From contig JARWBI010000006.1 in assembly GCA_029846755.1 (NCBI GenBank), positions 62,001-126,000 on the forward strand: a stretch of 64,000 bases of DNA. Reading direction: 5' to 3'. Below the pieces are notes generated by a model, which had not been told where the DNA came from, made no database searches, and saw only the letters and a program-made list of their open reading frames with translations. The position numbers were made by a program, and so were the translations under genes. The DNA is from Falsirhodobacter flavus. GTDB lineage: Bacteria > Pseudomonadota > Alphaproteobacteria > Rhodobacterales > Rhodobacteraceae. Shown piece by piece: positions 34,263 through 45,133 of this stretch (positions are counted from its first letter, which is position 1; every line of letters starts with the position of its first letter).

Positions 34263-35143
34263 CCGCACAGATTGCAAAATCCTCCATTCCCGGCCCCATG
34301 CAGGCGCTTTGGAACATCGTCCGCTTCTTGCTGAAAAGCCCGACTTCGGCCTTTGGCCTGATCGTGATCTCGGTTCTGGTGGTCGTGGCGCTTCTGGCAC
34401 CGTGGATCGCGACGCACGACCCCTATGCGCAGGATCTGCAGAACGTGTTGCAGGCCCCCGGCGGCGCGCATCTGTTCGGCACGGACGAGCTTGGCCGCGA
34501 CATCTTCAGCCGCATCGTCTGGGGCACGCGGATCACGCTGACGATCATTTTCCTCGTCTCCATCGTGGTCGGGCCGATCGGTCTGGCCGTGGGGACGACC
34601 TCCGGCTATATCGGCGGCAAGTTCGACACGGTAATGATGCGGATCACGGACATCTTCCTGTCCTTCCCGTCGCTGATCCTGTCGCTGGCCTTCGTGGCCG
34701 CGCTTGGGCCAAGCCTCAACAACGCCATCATCGCGATTGCGCTGACCTCGTGGCCGCCGATTGCGCGCTTGGCACGGGCCGAGACGCTGACCTTCCGCAG
34801 CGCCGACTACGTCGCGGCGGCACGGCTTCAGGGCGCATCGACCGGGCGGATCATCTTCAAATCCATCGTCCCGATGTGCCTGCCTTCAGTTCTCATCCGC
34901 ATAACGCTGAACATGGCGACGGTGATCCTGACTGCGGCGGGGCTGGGCTTTCTGGGCCTTGGCGCGCAGCCGCCGATGCCGGAATGGGGCGCGATGATCG
35001 CGATGGGCCGCCGCTACATGATCGACAGCTGGTGGCTGGTGACCTTCCCCGGCATCGCGATCCTGTGCGTCAGCCTTGCCTTCAACCTTTTGGGCGACGG
35101 GCTGCGCGACGCGCTGGACCCCAAGCAGATGAACCGGAAGTAG
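34259..35143 (+). CDS. ABC importer permease, DppC-like
   Basis: A 294-residue permease with the DppC pattern: a first helix after a short cytoplasmic tail, FGTDELGRDIFSRIVWGTRITL near residue 70, and the coupling loop ADYVAAARLQGASTGRIIFKSIVPMCLP near 185. It overlaps the first permease by four bases (ATGA) and pairs with it to form the membrane channel. Confidence 0.88.
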   Translation: MTAQIAKSSIPGPMQALWNIVRFLLKSPTSAFGLIVISVLVVVALLAPWIATHDPYAQDLQNVLQAPGGAHLFGTDELGRDIFSRIVWGTRITLTIIFLVSIVVGPIGLAVGTTSGYIGGKFDTVMMRITDIFLSFPSLILSLAFVAALGPSLNNAIIAIALTSWPPIARLARAETLTFRSADYVAAARLQGASTGRIIFKSIVPMCLPSVLIRITLNMATVILTAAGLGFLGLGAQPPMPEWGAMIAMGRRYMIDSWWLVTFPGIAILCVSLAFNLLGDGLRDALDPKQMNRK

Positions 35144-35147
35144 GGCC

Positions 35148-35995
35148 ATGAGCGATACCATTCTGGATGTGAAGAAGCTGTGCGTCAGCTATCGCGGCGA
35201 GGGCGGATACAATCACGCGGTCCGCAATGTCAGCTTCACGCTGGGGCGCGAGAAGCTGGGCATAGTCGGGGAATCCGGCTCGGGCAAATCCACGGTTGGC
35301 CGCGCGCTGCTGCGTCTGCTGCCGACGGCCGAGATCACCGCCGAAAAGCTGCGGTTCGAGGAGCTGGACGTTCTGGCGCTGCGCGAGAAGGAAATGCTGA
35401 AGGTGCGCGGGCGACGGATGTCGATGATCCTGCAGGACCCGAAATTCTCGCTGAACCCGATCCGCCGCGTGGGCGAACAGGTGGCCGAGGCGTATCTTAC
35501 GCATTTCAAATGCTCCAAGGCCGAGGCGCGGGCCAAGGCGATCTCCATGCTGGAAGCTGTGCAGATCCGCGACTGCGAACGGGTCTATGATCTTTATCCG
35601 CACGAGGTTTCGGGCGGGATGGGCCAGCGGATCATGATTGCGATGATGCTGCTGACCGACCCCGATCTGGTGATCGCGGACGAGCCGACCTCGGCGCTGG
35701 ACGTGACCGTGCGGCTGCAGGTTCTGAACATCCTCGACAAGCTGGTCAGCGAGCGGGGGATCGGCCTCATCATGATCTCGCACGATTTGAACCTGGTGCG
35801 TAATTTCTGTGACCGGGTGCTGATCATGTATGCCGGGCAGGTGGTCGAAAGCCTGAAGGCGTCGGAGCTGCATCTGGCGCAGCATCCCTATACCCAGGGG
35901 CTGCTGGCGGCGCAGCCGCGCATCGGCGGCGGGCGCGGGCGGCTTTCGGTGCTGAACCGCCGGCCCGAATGGAAAGAACCGATCGAGGTGCAGGC

Positions 35996-35999
<4 letters not shown>
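35148..35999 (+). CDS. ABC importer ATPase, DppD-like
   Basis: A 283-residue ATPase: Walker A GESGSGKST near residue 41, signature VSGGMGQRIMIAMML near 152, Walker B LVIADEPTSALD near 170 and ISHDLNLV with the switch histidine. The C-terminal oligopeptide/dipeptide extension is short and the usual iron-sulfur cysteines of some DppD proteins are not obvious. It starts 4 bases after the permease stop and overlaps the second ATPase by four bases. Confidence 0.88.
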
Positions 36000-36737
<738 letters not shown>

Positions 36738-36754
<17 letters not shown>

Positions 36755-37673
36755 GGCGATGCTGCCCTTTCTGGCCGAAAGGCTGGAAAGGGCGCAGTCA
36801 TTGGCGTTTCACCCGCCGTTCGACGAATGGCAGGCGCAGGTGCGTCATCTTTGGCAGGGGTTCCTGCCGCAGGGTGTGACCTCTGCGGAGGGCGGTCTGC
36901 TGCGCCATGTCACGGGCGATGTGGGCGAATTCGTCCTGATGCGCCCCAAGGGCGACGCCCCCCATCCCGCGATCATCCTGCTGCACGATCACGGCGGGCG
37001 GTTCGACATCGGCTGGCGCAAGATGGTTGCCGGGCGGGGCAGCGATGCCGCGCTTTACGGAGGGCGGCATCTGGCGGATTGGCTCGTCTCGCGCGGCTAT
37101 GCGGTGCTGTGTCATGACGCGCTCGGCTGGGGATCGAGGTTCGCGGGCGGCTATGACGGGCAACAGGCGCTGGCGGCGCAGGCGATGCAGGCGGGCTGGT
37201 CTCTGGCCGGGATCACCGCCGCCGAAGATGTCGGCTGCGCCGAATGGCTGGCCGCGCAGCCGGGGATTGATCCGGCGCGGATCGGCGCAATGGGCTTCTC
37301 CTTCGGCGGTTTCCGCGCATGGCAGCTTGCGGCGCTTTGCCCGCGTGTTCGCGCCACGGTCAGCATCGGCTGGATGGGTCGCCGCGCGGACCTTCTGCAT
37401 GACGGAGGAACGCTGGTGCGCGGTCAGTCGGCCTTCCACACGCTGCACCCATATCTGGACGCCGATTATCCGGACCTTGCCGCGCTTGCCTGCGACCGTC
37501 CGATGTTCATGCGCGTCGGCGATGCGGATCGGCATTTCCCCCGCCCCGAGGCCGCCTTCGACCGCATCCGCGAGATCGCGCCCATCGACGCCGAGACCTT
37601 CTCCGGCGCACATGTCTTCCCGATTGCGCAACAGGAAATGGCGGTCGATTTTCTCGACCGCCACTTGCGCTGA
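36738..37673 (+). CDS. Alpha/beta hydrolase of the dienelactone hydrolase/acetylesterase type
   Basis: A 311-residue hydrolase. The nucleophile elbow is GFSFGGFRAW near residue 193 (GxSxG), the oxyanion region IILLHDHGGRFDIGW near 80, an aspartate in FMRVGDADRHFP near 258 and the catalytic histidine in FSGAHVFP. The start overlaps the ATPase gene by 17 bases; an ATG at 36759 is an alternative. Being last in the importer operon, it may remove ester or acyl groups from imported uronides. There is no signal peptide, so it acts in the cytoplasm. Confidence 0.75.
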
Positions 37674-37723
37674 AGCCGCCACTGCGGCGCGGGTGAGGGG
37701 GGCTCGATGCCCCCCGAGGCCGT

Positions 37724-38875
37724 TTACGCTGTGGTCAGGTTGTTCTCGATGAACTCGAAGTTGATATCCTCGCCAATGCCAGGGCGGTCGGACACGTGGA
37801 CATAGCCATCCGCGTCCATCGGGTCCGACAGCTGGTTCAGGTAATCGTGTCCGTCATCGTATTCGAGGAACGGGTGCAGCAGACCGCGCTCGTACCAGCG
37901 GCAGTTTTTCGACGCGGCCACGACCATCAGGTTCATCGCCGTGTTGCCGTGGACCTCGCAATCCATGCCGAAGGCTTCGGCCAGCCGCATCGACTTCAGC
38001 GCCGGGGTGATGCCGCCCACGTCGTTCACGCCGGTGCGCAGAATATCCACGGCGCCCGAGGTGATCCACTCCGCGCGGTGCCAGTGTTTGCCGCCCATGC
38101 TTTCCGGTCCCAGAACCGGAATATCCAGATTGTCCGCCAGCCATTTGTAGGAGGACATGGATTGCTCGTCCATCGACTCCTCGATCCAGTCGAAGCCCAG
38201 CTTTTCGAGGCCCCGGCCCAGTTCCAGCGAATCCACGCGGCTATACCAGTGGAAGGCGTCGATCATCAGGTGAATGTCCGGCCCGACCGCCTCGCGCACG
38301 GCGGCGCAGGCCTTCAGGTCCATCTTGACGTTCGGCGCCCAGGACACCGGCGGCATCCAGGTGTGCAGCTTGATGCCCTTGTAGCCGCGCTTCACCAGCG
38401 TTTCGGCAAAGCGCCCGTAATCCTCGGGCGTCGCGAGACCGCCTTCCAGCTCGTCCCCGCACATGATCGAGCCATAGGCGAGGACTTTGTCACGGTAAGC
38501 CCCGATCAGCTTGTGGACCGGCTGGTTCAGCGTCCGGCCCGCAAGATCCCACAGCGCAACATCGACTGCGGCCAGCGTGCGGTCGGTCAGCTGCGCCGCC
38601 GATCCGCGCTGCCAATGCGCCAGATCCTGCCACAGCCGTTCGCGGTCGCGGTGGTCCTGCCCAATCAGCACCTTCTTGACGAATTTCTCGATCAAATGCG
38701 GGCGGACGATTTCCGGTGCGGTGAAGGAATGGCCCTCGTGCCCGTCCTCGGTCCGGATGGTCAGGATCGCCTGCTTGACCTTGTGCGCCGGGCCGGGATG
38801 GGCGTGGCCCGCGCTGTCGGAATGGCGGCGGGTGGTGGTGTTGAAGATGCGGACCGAAACGTCGGTGATAATCAT
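37724..38875 (-). CDS. Enolase-superfamily (mandelate racemase group) enzyme, unusual active site
   Basis: A 383-residue member of the MR/MLE enolase superfamily. The barrel metal ligands are visible: Asp in LMIDAFHWY near residue 215, Glu in DWIEESMDEQ near 240, Glu in LGPESMGG near 268, and the late histidine in CEVHGNT near 315. Where related enzymes have KxK, this one reads GIKLHTW (KxH), so its base chemistry differs from Gci two genes upstream. It probably dehydrates or cyclises a sugar acid. The ATG at 38875 was chosen over an in-frame extension because the family starts there. Confidence 0.8.
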   Translation of the reverse strand: MIITDVSVRIFNTTTRRHSDSAGHAHPGPAHKVKQAILTIRTEDGHEGHSFTAPEIVRPHLIEKFVKKVLIGQDHRDRERLWQDLAHWQRGSAAQLTDRTLAAVDVALWDLAGRTLNQPVHKLIGAYRDKVLAYGSIMCGDELEGGLATPEDYGRFAETLVKRGYKGIKLHTWMPPVSWAPNVKMDLKACAAVREAVGPDIHLMIDAFHWYSRVDSLELGRGLEKLGFDWIEESMDEQSMSSYKWLADNLDIPVLGPESMGGKHWHRAEWITSGAVDILRTGVNDVGGITPALKSMRLAEAFGMDCEVHGNTAMNLMVVAASKNCRWYERGLLHPFLEYDDGHDYLNQLSDPMDADGYVHVSDRPGIGEDINFEFIENNLTTA

Positions 38876-38888
38876 GGTCGGGTCTTTC

Positions 38889-39749
38889 TTACAGCTTCGG
38901 GAGGCCGAACAGGTCTTCGGGGTTTTCGACAAGCGCCTTGTGCATCGCGTCTTCGGACGGGAACCACGACAGCACGGTATCGGTCAGCGCCGCGTCGTCG
39001 GGATATTCCTCGGTCGTCTTGGCAAGGTTGTGCGGCCAGTTGGTGCCCCAGACGATGCGTTCGGGTGCATGGGCGGCGATGGTGCGGGCGGTCTCGGCGA
39101 TGTCGTCGTAAGGCGCGCCGGTCTTGGACGACTCGTAGCAGCCCGCGAATTTGAACCAAGCGTTGCCTTGGTCGATCAAGCCTTTCAGCGCATCGACATG
39201 GGCAGGGGTGATCCCGTCGAAGAATTTGCCGTGATGGTCCAGCATCCAGCGGGATTTCAGCTTCTGCAGCCGGGGCAGGTGGGTCAGCAGGTCAGATCCG
39301 TTGAACTGCACGGCCAGCGCCCAGCCCATATCGGCGGCCAGCGCATCGACGCCTTCCAGCGCCTCCAGCCCGATTCCGCCGCCCGGAAGGTCCATGATCC
39401 GCGCGCCCACGATCCCGGCATCGGCCAGCGATGTCAGCTCGGCTTTCGGCGTGTCGGGCGTGATGACGGCCACGCCGCGCGCGACATCGCCCATCTCGCG
39501 CACGCAGGCGACGAGGTTCGCGTTGTCGCGCTGATGCGCGTTGCCCTGGGTGATGATGACCCGGTCGATGCCCAGCCATTTCATCAACTGGCGGTATTCG
39601 GCGGGGCCGGGCAGGGTGCCGCCCGGAAGCGGCGGCCCGCCCTCGCGCGCCGGGTATCCGGGCAGATACATATGCATCTGCGCATCGACGGTGCCTTTGG
39701 GCAGACGGGTTTTCGGAGGCTCTCCGGTCAGCTTGCGGGTGATCGTCAT
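38889..39749 (-). CDS. gli: D-galactarolactone isomerase (amidohydrolase superfamily)
   Basis: A 286-residue amidohydrolase-2 protein that in the Agrobacterium pathway converts D-galactaro-1,5-lactone to the 1,4-lactone. Features are VDAQMHMYLPGYP at the start, DRVIITQGNAHQRDNANLVACV, ARIMDLPGGGIG, WMLDHHGKFF and RIVWGTNWPHN near residue 230. The assignment rests on fold plus its position directly between gci-type and kdgD-type genes. The start overlaps the gci stop (ATGA). Confidence 0.85.
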   Translation of the reverse strand: MTITRKLTGEPPKTRLPKGTVDAQMHMYLPGYPAREGGPPLPGGTLPGPAEYRQLMKWLGIDRVIITQGNAHQRDNANLVACVREMGDVARGVAVITPDTPKAELTSLADAGIVGARIMDLPGGGIGLEALEGVDALAADMGWALAVQFNGSDLLTHLPRLQKLKSRWMLDHHGKFFDGITPAHVDALKGLIDQGNAWFKFAGCYESSKTGAPYDDIAETARTIAAHAPERIVWGTNWPHNLAKTTEEYPDDAALTDTVLSWFPSEDAMHKALVENPEDLFGLPKL

Positions 39750-40881
39750 GCGTCCTTCATCCTGTATTCCTTGAGTGCGTCGCGGTCGATCTCGATCCCC
39801 AGCCCCGGTGCATCGGGAATGTGGACGATGCCGTTCTGATGCTCCAGCGGCGTCGTCGTCACCGCCTGCCGGAAGGGGTTGTGCGTGCGGTCGAATTCGA
39901 GGATCGGCTCCAGCGGCTTGCCGCGCACGGGGTCCGGCACCATCGCCGCCATGAACTGCAGCGCCGCCGCGATCTGCACCGCCGTTCCCCATACATGCGG
40001 AACGACCCGGACACCGTGCAGCGAGGCCAGATCGGCGATCCGCTTCGCCTCGGATATGCCGCCGCAGCCGCAAAGGTCGGGTTGGATGATGTCCACCGCG
40101 CGCGTCTCGATCGGCTCGCGCATGCCCCAGCGGGTGTGCCATGTCTCGCCCCCGGCGACGGCGATGGGCTGGCGGGCGCGGACCTCGCGATAGGCGGCGA
40201 GTTGTTCGGGGACGACGGGTTCCTCGAACCAGTCGATCTCGTATTCGGCGGCCTCGTTCCCGACGCGGATCGCCTCGGTCGCGGTGTAGCCATGGTTGGC
40301 GTCGATCATCAGGCGCATGTCCGGGCCGATGGCCTCACGCACCGTGCGGATGACGTGCAGGTCTTCGGCAGGATCGAAGCCGATCTTGATCTTGCAGGCG
40401 TGGAAGCCGGCGTCGCGGTGGCCTGCCATCTCGGCGGCGTTGTCCTCGATGCGATCCACCCCGTCGCGCTTGAAGCTGCCGGTGGCATAAGCGCGGACGG
40501 AATCGCGGAAGCGCCCGCCCAGCAGCGTGGAAATCGAGGCGCCGAAATGCTTGCCCTTGATGTCCCAGAGCGCGATATCGATGCCCGAAAGCGCGGTGAT
40601 CGTCAGCCCCCGCTGGCCCTGATCGCGCAGCGCGTTATAGAGCGTCGCCCAGATCTTCTCGTGCTCCAGCGGGTTCTGACCGATCAGCCAGTTCGCATAT
40701 GTCGCCACCACGGCGGCATTCGCGCGGGCGGGGCCGAGGCATTCGCCCCAGCCCACGGTCCCATCGTCGCAGATGACCTCGACCAGCACATGCGCGCGGG
40801 TGTCGAAACGCATGGATGCGCTTTCGAACGCGGTTTCCAGCCGGTGCTCCAGCAGGTGCGTGCGGATCGAGGCGATCTTCA

Positions 40882-40882
<1 letters not shown>
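39746..40882 (-). CDS. gci: D-galactarolactone cycloisomerase
   Basis: A 378-residue enolase-superfamily enzyme, strongly similar in remembered sequence to Gci of Agrobacterium (start MKIASIRTHLLEHRL, GWGECLGPARANAAVV). Catalytic KxK is in HACKIKIGF near residue 165, metal ligands in LMIDANHGY, DWFEEPVVPEQ and VAGGETWH, and the histidine in VPHVWGT near 297. It converts galactaro-1,4-lactone (and glucaro-lactone) to 3-deoxy-2-keto-hexarate. It overlaps kdgD upstream and gli downstream by four bases each. Confidence 0.92.
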
Positions 40883-42010
<1,128 letters not shown>

Positions 42011-42802
42011 GTGAAGCGACTTCTGATCACCGGCGCGGCAGGCGGTCTTGGCAGCGTGATGCGCCAGCGCCTTGCCTCGCGCGCCGAGATCCTGCGCCTG
42101 TCCGACATCGGCGACATGGGAGAAGCCGCCCCGAACGAGGAGATCGTGACCTGCGATCTGGGCGATGCCGCCGCAGTGGACCGGCTGGTCGAAGGCTGCG
42201 ACGCGATCATCCACCTTGGCGGCGTGTCGGTCGAGCGGCCCTTCGATCAGATCCTGAACGGCAATATCGTCGGGATGTACAACCTGTACGAGGCGGCGCG
42301 GGCGCATGGGCATCCGCGCATCCTGTTCGCCAGCTCCAACCACACGGTCGGCTTCTATCGTCAGGACGAACAGATCGACGTGACGGCGCCGATGCGTCCC
42401 GATGGGCTCTATGGCGTGTCCAAATGCTTCGGCGAGGCGCTGGCGCGGCTCTATTTCGACAAGTTCGGGCAGGAGACGGCAATCGTCCGCATCGGGTCCT
42501 GCTTCCCCGAGCCGAAGAACCATCGGATGCTGTCCACATGGATGTCCTACGACGATTTCGAATCGCTGGTGGATGCAGTCCTGCGCACGCCGATGCTGGG
42601 CTGTCCGATCGTCTGGGGCATGTCGGACAATGATTCGTCCTGGTGGGACAATGGCCATGCCAAGTTCCTTGGCTGGAAGCCCAAGGACAACGCCGAAGGG
42701 TTTCGCGCGACGCTGGAGCAGTCGGTCGAACGGCCAGCGCCGGATCACCCGAACGCGATCTTCATGGGCGGGCCTTTCACGCAAGACCCGATCTTCAAAT
42801 GA
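42011..42802 (+). CDS. udh: Uronate dehydrogenase, GTG start
   Basis: A 263-residue short-chain dehydrogenase of the extended type that oxidises galacturonate or glucuronate to the aldarolactone with NAD. The NAD motif is LLITGAAGGLGSV at the start, IIHLGGVSVERPFDQILNGNIVGMYNLYEAARA near residue 70, SSN and the YGVSK catalytic pair near 136-140. Similarity to Agrobacterium Udh is clear (FLGWKPKDNAE, RIGSCFPEP). The GTG at 42011 has GAGGAG upstream. It is the entry step to the pathway encoded divergently. Confidence 0.92.
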   Translation: MKRLLITGAAGGLGSVMRQRLASRAEILRLSDIGDMGEAAPNEEIVTCDLGDAAAVDRLVEGCDAIIHLGGVSVERPFDQILNGNIVGMYNLYEAARAHGHPRILFASSNHTVGFYRQDEQIDVTAPMRPDGLYGVSKCFGEALARLYFDKFGQETAIVRIGSCFPEPKNHRMLSTWMSYDDFESLVDAVLRTPMLGCPIVWGMSDNDSSWWDNGHAKFLGWKPKDNAEGFRATLEQSVERPAPDHPNAIFMGGPFTQDPIFK

Positions 42803-42804
42803 AA

Positions 42805-42824
42805 AGGGGCCCCTCGGGGCCCCT
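42805..42824. terminator. Bidirectional terminator hairpin between udh and solute-binding protein gene
   Basis: AGGGGCCCC (42805-42813) and GGGGCCCCT (42816-42824) form a 9-bp perfect stem with a 2-base TC centre, preceded by AAAA on the plus strand (a T-run for the minus strand). It sits exactly between the convergent stops. Confidence 0.7.
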
Positions 42825-42829
42825 GTCGT

Positions 42830-44434
42830 TCAGCGGTTCTTGGTGACCGTTTCGAACCGCGTGATCCACGGGTTCACGACCAGCCCTTCGATATCGTCGC
42901 GATATGCGGCGGTATCGACCACCTCGGAAAACGGCAGGATCGAGGGCACCACGTCTTCGATATAGACTTGGATTTCCTCGTAATCCTTCGCTTGCTGCGC
43001 GTCGTCCTGTTCCAGCAGCGCATCCACGATCATCGTGTTCAGCTTTTCGTCATAGAAGCTGGTGCGCCATGCCTGATAGTTAGTCAGCCCCGCCTCGTCC
43101 GAGTTGTCGGGGTTGTAGGCCATCGACCGCAGGTTCGAATCCGGGTGCGGCTGCTGGCCGCCACCGCCGCGACCGACGATCAGCTCGAAGTTCCGCTCGC
43201 GCATCGCGCCATAGATCTGGTCGCCCGACCCGGTGATGATCTCGGCTTGGATGCCCGCCTGGGCCAGCGTCGCCTGAATTGCGGTGGCAATGTTCAGGAA
43301 AGGCGGCTCGGACAGGGCGCGCAGGGTGACGCGCATGCCGGATTCGAAACCAGCTTCGGCCAGCAGGGCCTTGGCCTTTTCCACATCCAGCTTGTAGCCC
43401 GGATCGGGCAGCAGGCCCTTGACGCCCGAAGACAGCGGGCGCTGGTGCGGCACGCCATAGAAGGGCATGACGGCGGTGTTGATGCCGTCGTAGTCGATCA
43501 GGTAACGCAGCGCCTCGCGCACCTTGGCATTGGCGAAACGCTCGTCCTTCATCGACACGGCAAGGTAATAGAAGCCCGCGCCGGGGGTCGTTTCGACCTC
43601 GATCCCGTCGGTGTTCGACAGCGCTTGGAGGTCGGCTGCCAGGAGGGCGTAGGCCACGTCGATATCGCCGCGTTCCAGTTGCAGGCGCTGCGACTGCGAT
43701 TCCGGCAGGTGGCGGATCAGCACGCGGCGCATGGCCGGCTCCTCGCCCCAGTATTCGTCGTTGCGGTCAAGGATGACGTATTCGTTCGACCGCCATTCGC
43801 GCAGATTATAGGCCGAGGACCCCGCCGAATTCGTCTTCAGCCAGGCCGCGCCCAGATCGCCGTTCGCCTCGTTTTCCAGCGCCAACTTGCTGTCGATGAT
43901 CGAACCGGGGCCGGCTTGCGACAGAACCATCATGATGAAGTTCGGATCGTCGGCCTGCGGCAGGTTGATGCGGAAGGTCTGCGGGTCCACCACCTCGAAC
44001 GAGGCATCGGCATTGTCCGCGCTGAAACCACGCGTCTTCAGGAATGAGGCCTGCGCGAGGTTCAGCTTCATCAGCCGCTTGAACGACCACGCCACATCCT
44101 CGGCGGTGAATTCGTTGCCCGAGGCGAAGGTGACGCCTTCGCGCAGATGGAAGGTGATCGAGGAGCGATCCTCCGAAACCTCCCAGCTTTCGGCAAGGCG
44201 GGGCAGGAATTCGGTCCGGTTTTCCGGATTTGGAACGATCAGGTTGTCATAGACGCTGGTCAGCACCTGCACCGCATCGCGCCCGGTGATCCCGGCGGGG
44301 TCGAGCGTCAGGATGTTGGTCATCGACAGGGCGATGACCAACTGGTTGTCCGGCGTTTCCGCCAGCGCGGGACGGCCTGTCGTCAGGCAAAGGCCCAGCG
44401 CGACGGCAGCGACCGTGGAAAGAAGATGTTTCAT
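42830..44434 (-). CDS. Periplasmic solute-binding protein, dipeptide/nickel (SBP_bac_5) type
   Basis: A 534-residue binding protein with a signal peptide (MKHLLSTVAAVALGLCLTTGRPALA-E). The family pattern is clear: NRTEFLPRLAESWEVSEDRSSITFHLREGVTFASGNEFTAEDVAWSFKRLM near residues 70-120 and DPGYKLDVEKAKALLAEAGFESGMRVTL near 350. It is the expected partner of the two-permease, two-ATPase importer at 33.2-36.8 kb, which has no binding protein of its own. GGGAGG precedes the ATG at 44434. A perfect inverted repeat lies about 60 bases upstream. Confidence 0.88.
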   Translation of the reverse strand: MKHLLSTVAAVALGLCLTTGRPALAETPDNQLVIALSMTNILTLDPAGITGRDAVQVLTSVYDNLIVPNPENRTEFLPRLAESWEVSEDRSSITFHLREGVTFASGNEFTAEDVAWSFKRLMKLNLAQASFLKTRGFSADNADASFEVVDPQTFRINLPQADDPNFIMMVLSQAGPGSIIDSKLALENEANGDLGAAWLKTNSAGSSAYNLREWRSNEYVILDRNDEYWGEEPAMRRVLIRHLPESQSQRLQLERGDIDVAYALLAADLQALSNTDGIEVETTPGAGFYYLAVSMKDERFANAKVREALRYLIDYDGINTAVMPFYGVPHQRPLSSGVKGLLPDPGYKLDVEKAKALLAEAGFESGMRVTLRALSEPPFLNIATAIQATLAQAGIQAEIITGSGDQIYGAMRERNFELIVGRGGGGQQPHPDSNLRSMAYNPDNSDEAGLTNYQAWRTSFYDEKLNTMIVDALLEQDDAQQAKDYEEIQVYIEDVVPSILPFSEVVDTAAYRDDIEGLVVNPWITRFETVTKNR

Positions 44435-44490
44435 AGTGCCTCCCGAAACCACGGCCAGAGCGGGGGCCGCGTTGAGGGTCAGAAAGCCAG

Positions 44491-44518
44491 ATATGATAGC
44501 ATCTGTCAATTATCATAT
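44491..44518. promoter_or_regulatory. Perfect inverted repeat ATATGATA-N12-TATCATAT
   Basis: Two identical 8-bp inverted arms (44491-44498, 44511-44518) lie in the promoter region of the solute-binding protein gene, overlapping the end of the upstream SGNH hydrolase gene. The left arm continues as TATGATAG, matching the element found before udh and the permeases. It is a strong candidate operator. Confidence 0.6.
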
Positions 44519-45133
44519 AAGTTGGGAAACCATTGGGGCAAGCGCGCGGCCCAAGGCTGCCGTGGCCTGCGCGTCCAGATGCACGCCGTCCAGCGGCGAC
44601 GCCTTTGCCGCGCTGCCGCCGTCGAAGAAGGCGCAGCCCGTCTCGGCCGCCAGCGCGGCATAAAGCGGGGCGATGGCTTCGGCCTCGGGGATCGAGCGGC
44701 CCTGTGCGGGGCCGCCAGTGGCCGTGTTCACGCAAGGGGGCGGCGCGACGATCAGGATCCTCGGCCGTCCTTCCTTGAATGGATAAGTCTGCACGATCTG
44801 GACAAGACGGCGCATCCCGGCCACCGCGCCCAGCGCCGTGCCGCACAGGAACGGTTTCAGATCGTTCGTGCCCAGCATGATGATGACGAGATCCAGCGGC
44901 TGATGCGCGCCCAGCGCCGTCGGCAGATCGCGCGCGCCGCTGCGAAGGGTCGGCCCGGTCGGGTCGTCATAAACCGTCGTGCGCCCGCCAAGCCCGTCGG
45001 CGGTGACGCGGGCGCGGCCCTCCAGCGCCTCGGCCAGCGTGTTCGGCCAGCGCGCGGCAAAGGAATGGCGCGGCCCGCCCGCCGGATCGGCGCCCCATGT
45101 CAGGCTGTCGCCGAATGCGAGGATTTCCTTCAT
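44513..45133 (-). CDS. SGNH/GDSL-type hydrolase
   Basis: A 206-residue esterase. Block I ILAFGDSLTWG (catalytic Ser) is at the start, block II glycine in GLGGRTTVYD, block III IIMLGTNDLK near residue 82, and block V DGVHLDAQA with Asp and His near 185. No signal peptide, so cytoplasmic. It overlaps the SMP-30 gene by four bases. In this island it probably deacylates a uronide or sugar derivative. Confidence 0.82.
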   Translation of the reverse strand: MKEILAFGDSLTWGADPAGGPRHSFAARWPNTLAEALEGRARVTADGLGGRTTVYDDPTGPTLRSGARDLPTALGAHQPLDLVIIMLGTNDLKPFLCGTALGAVAGMRRLVQIVQTYPFKEGRPRILIVAPPPCVNTATGGPAQGRSIPEAEAIAPLYAALAAETGCAFFDGGSAAKASPLDGVHLDAQATAALGRALAPMVSQLI

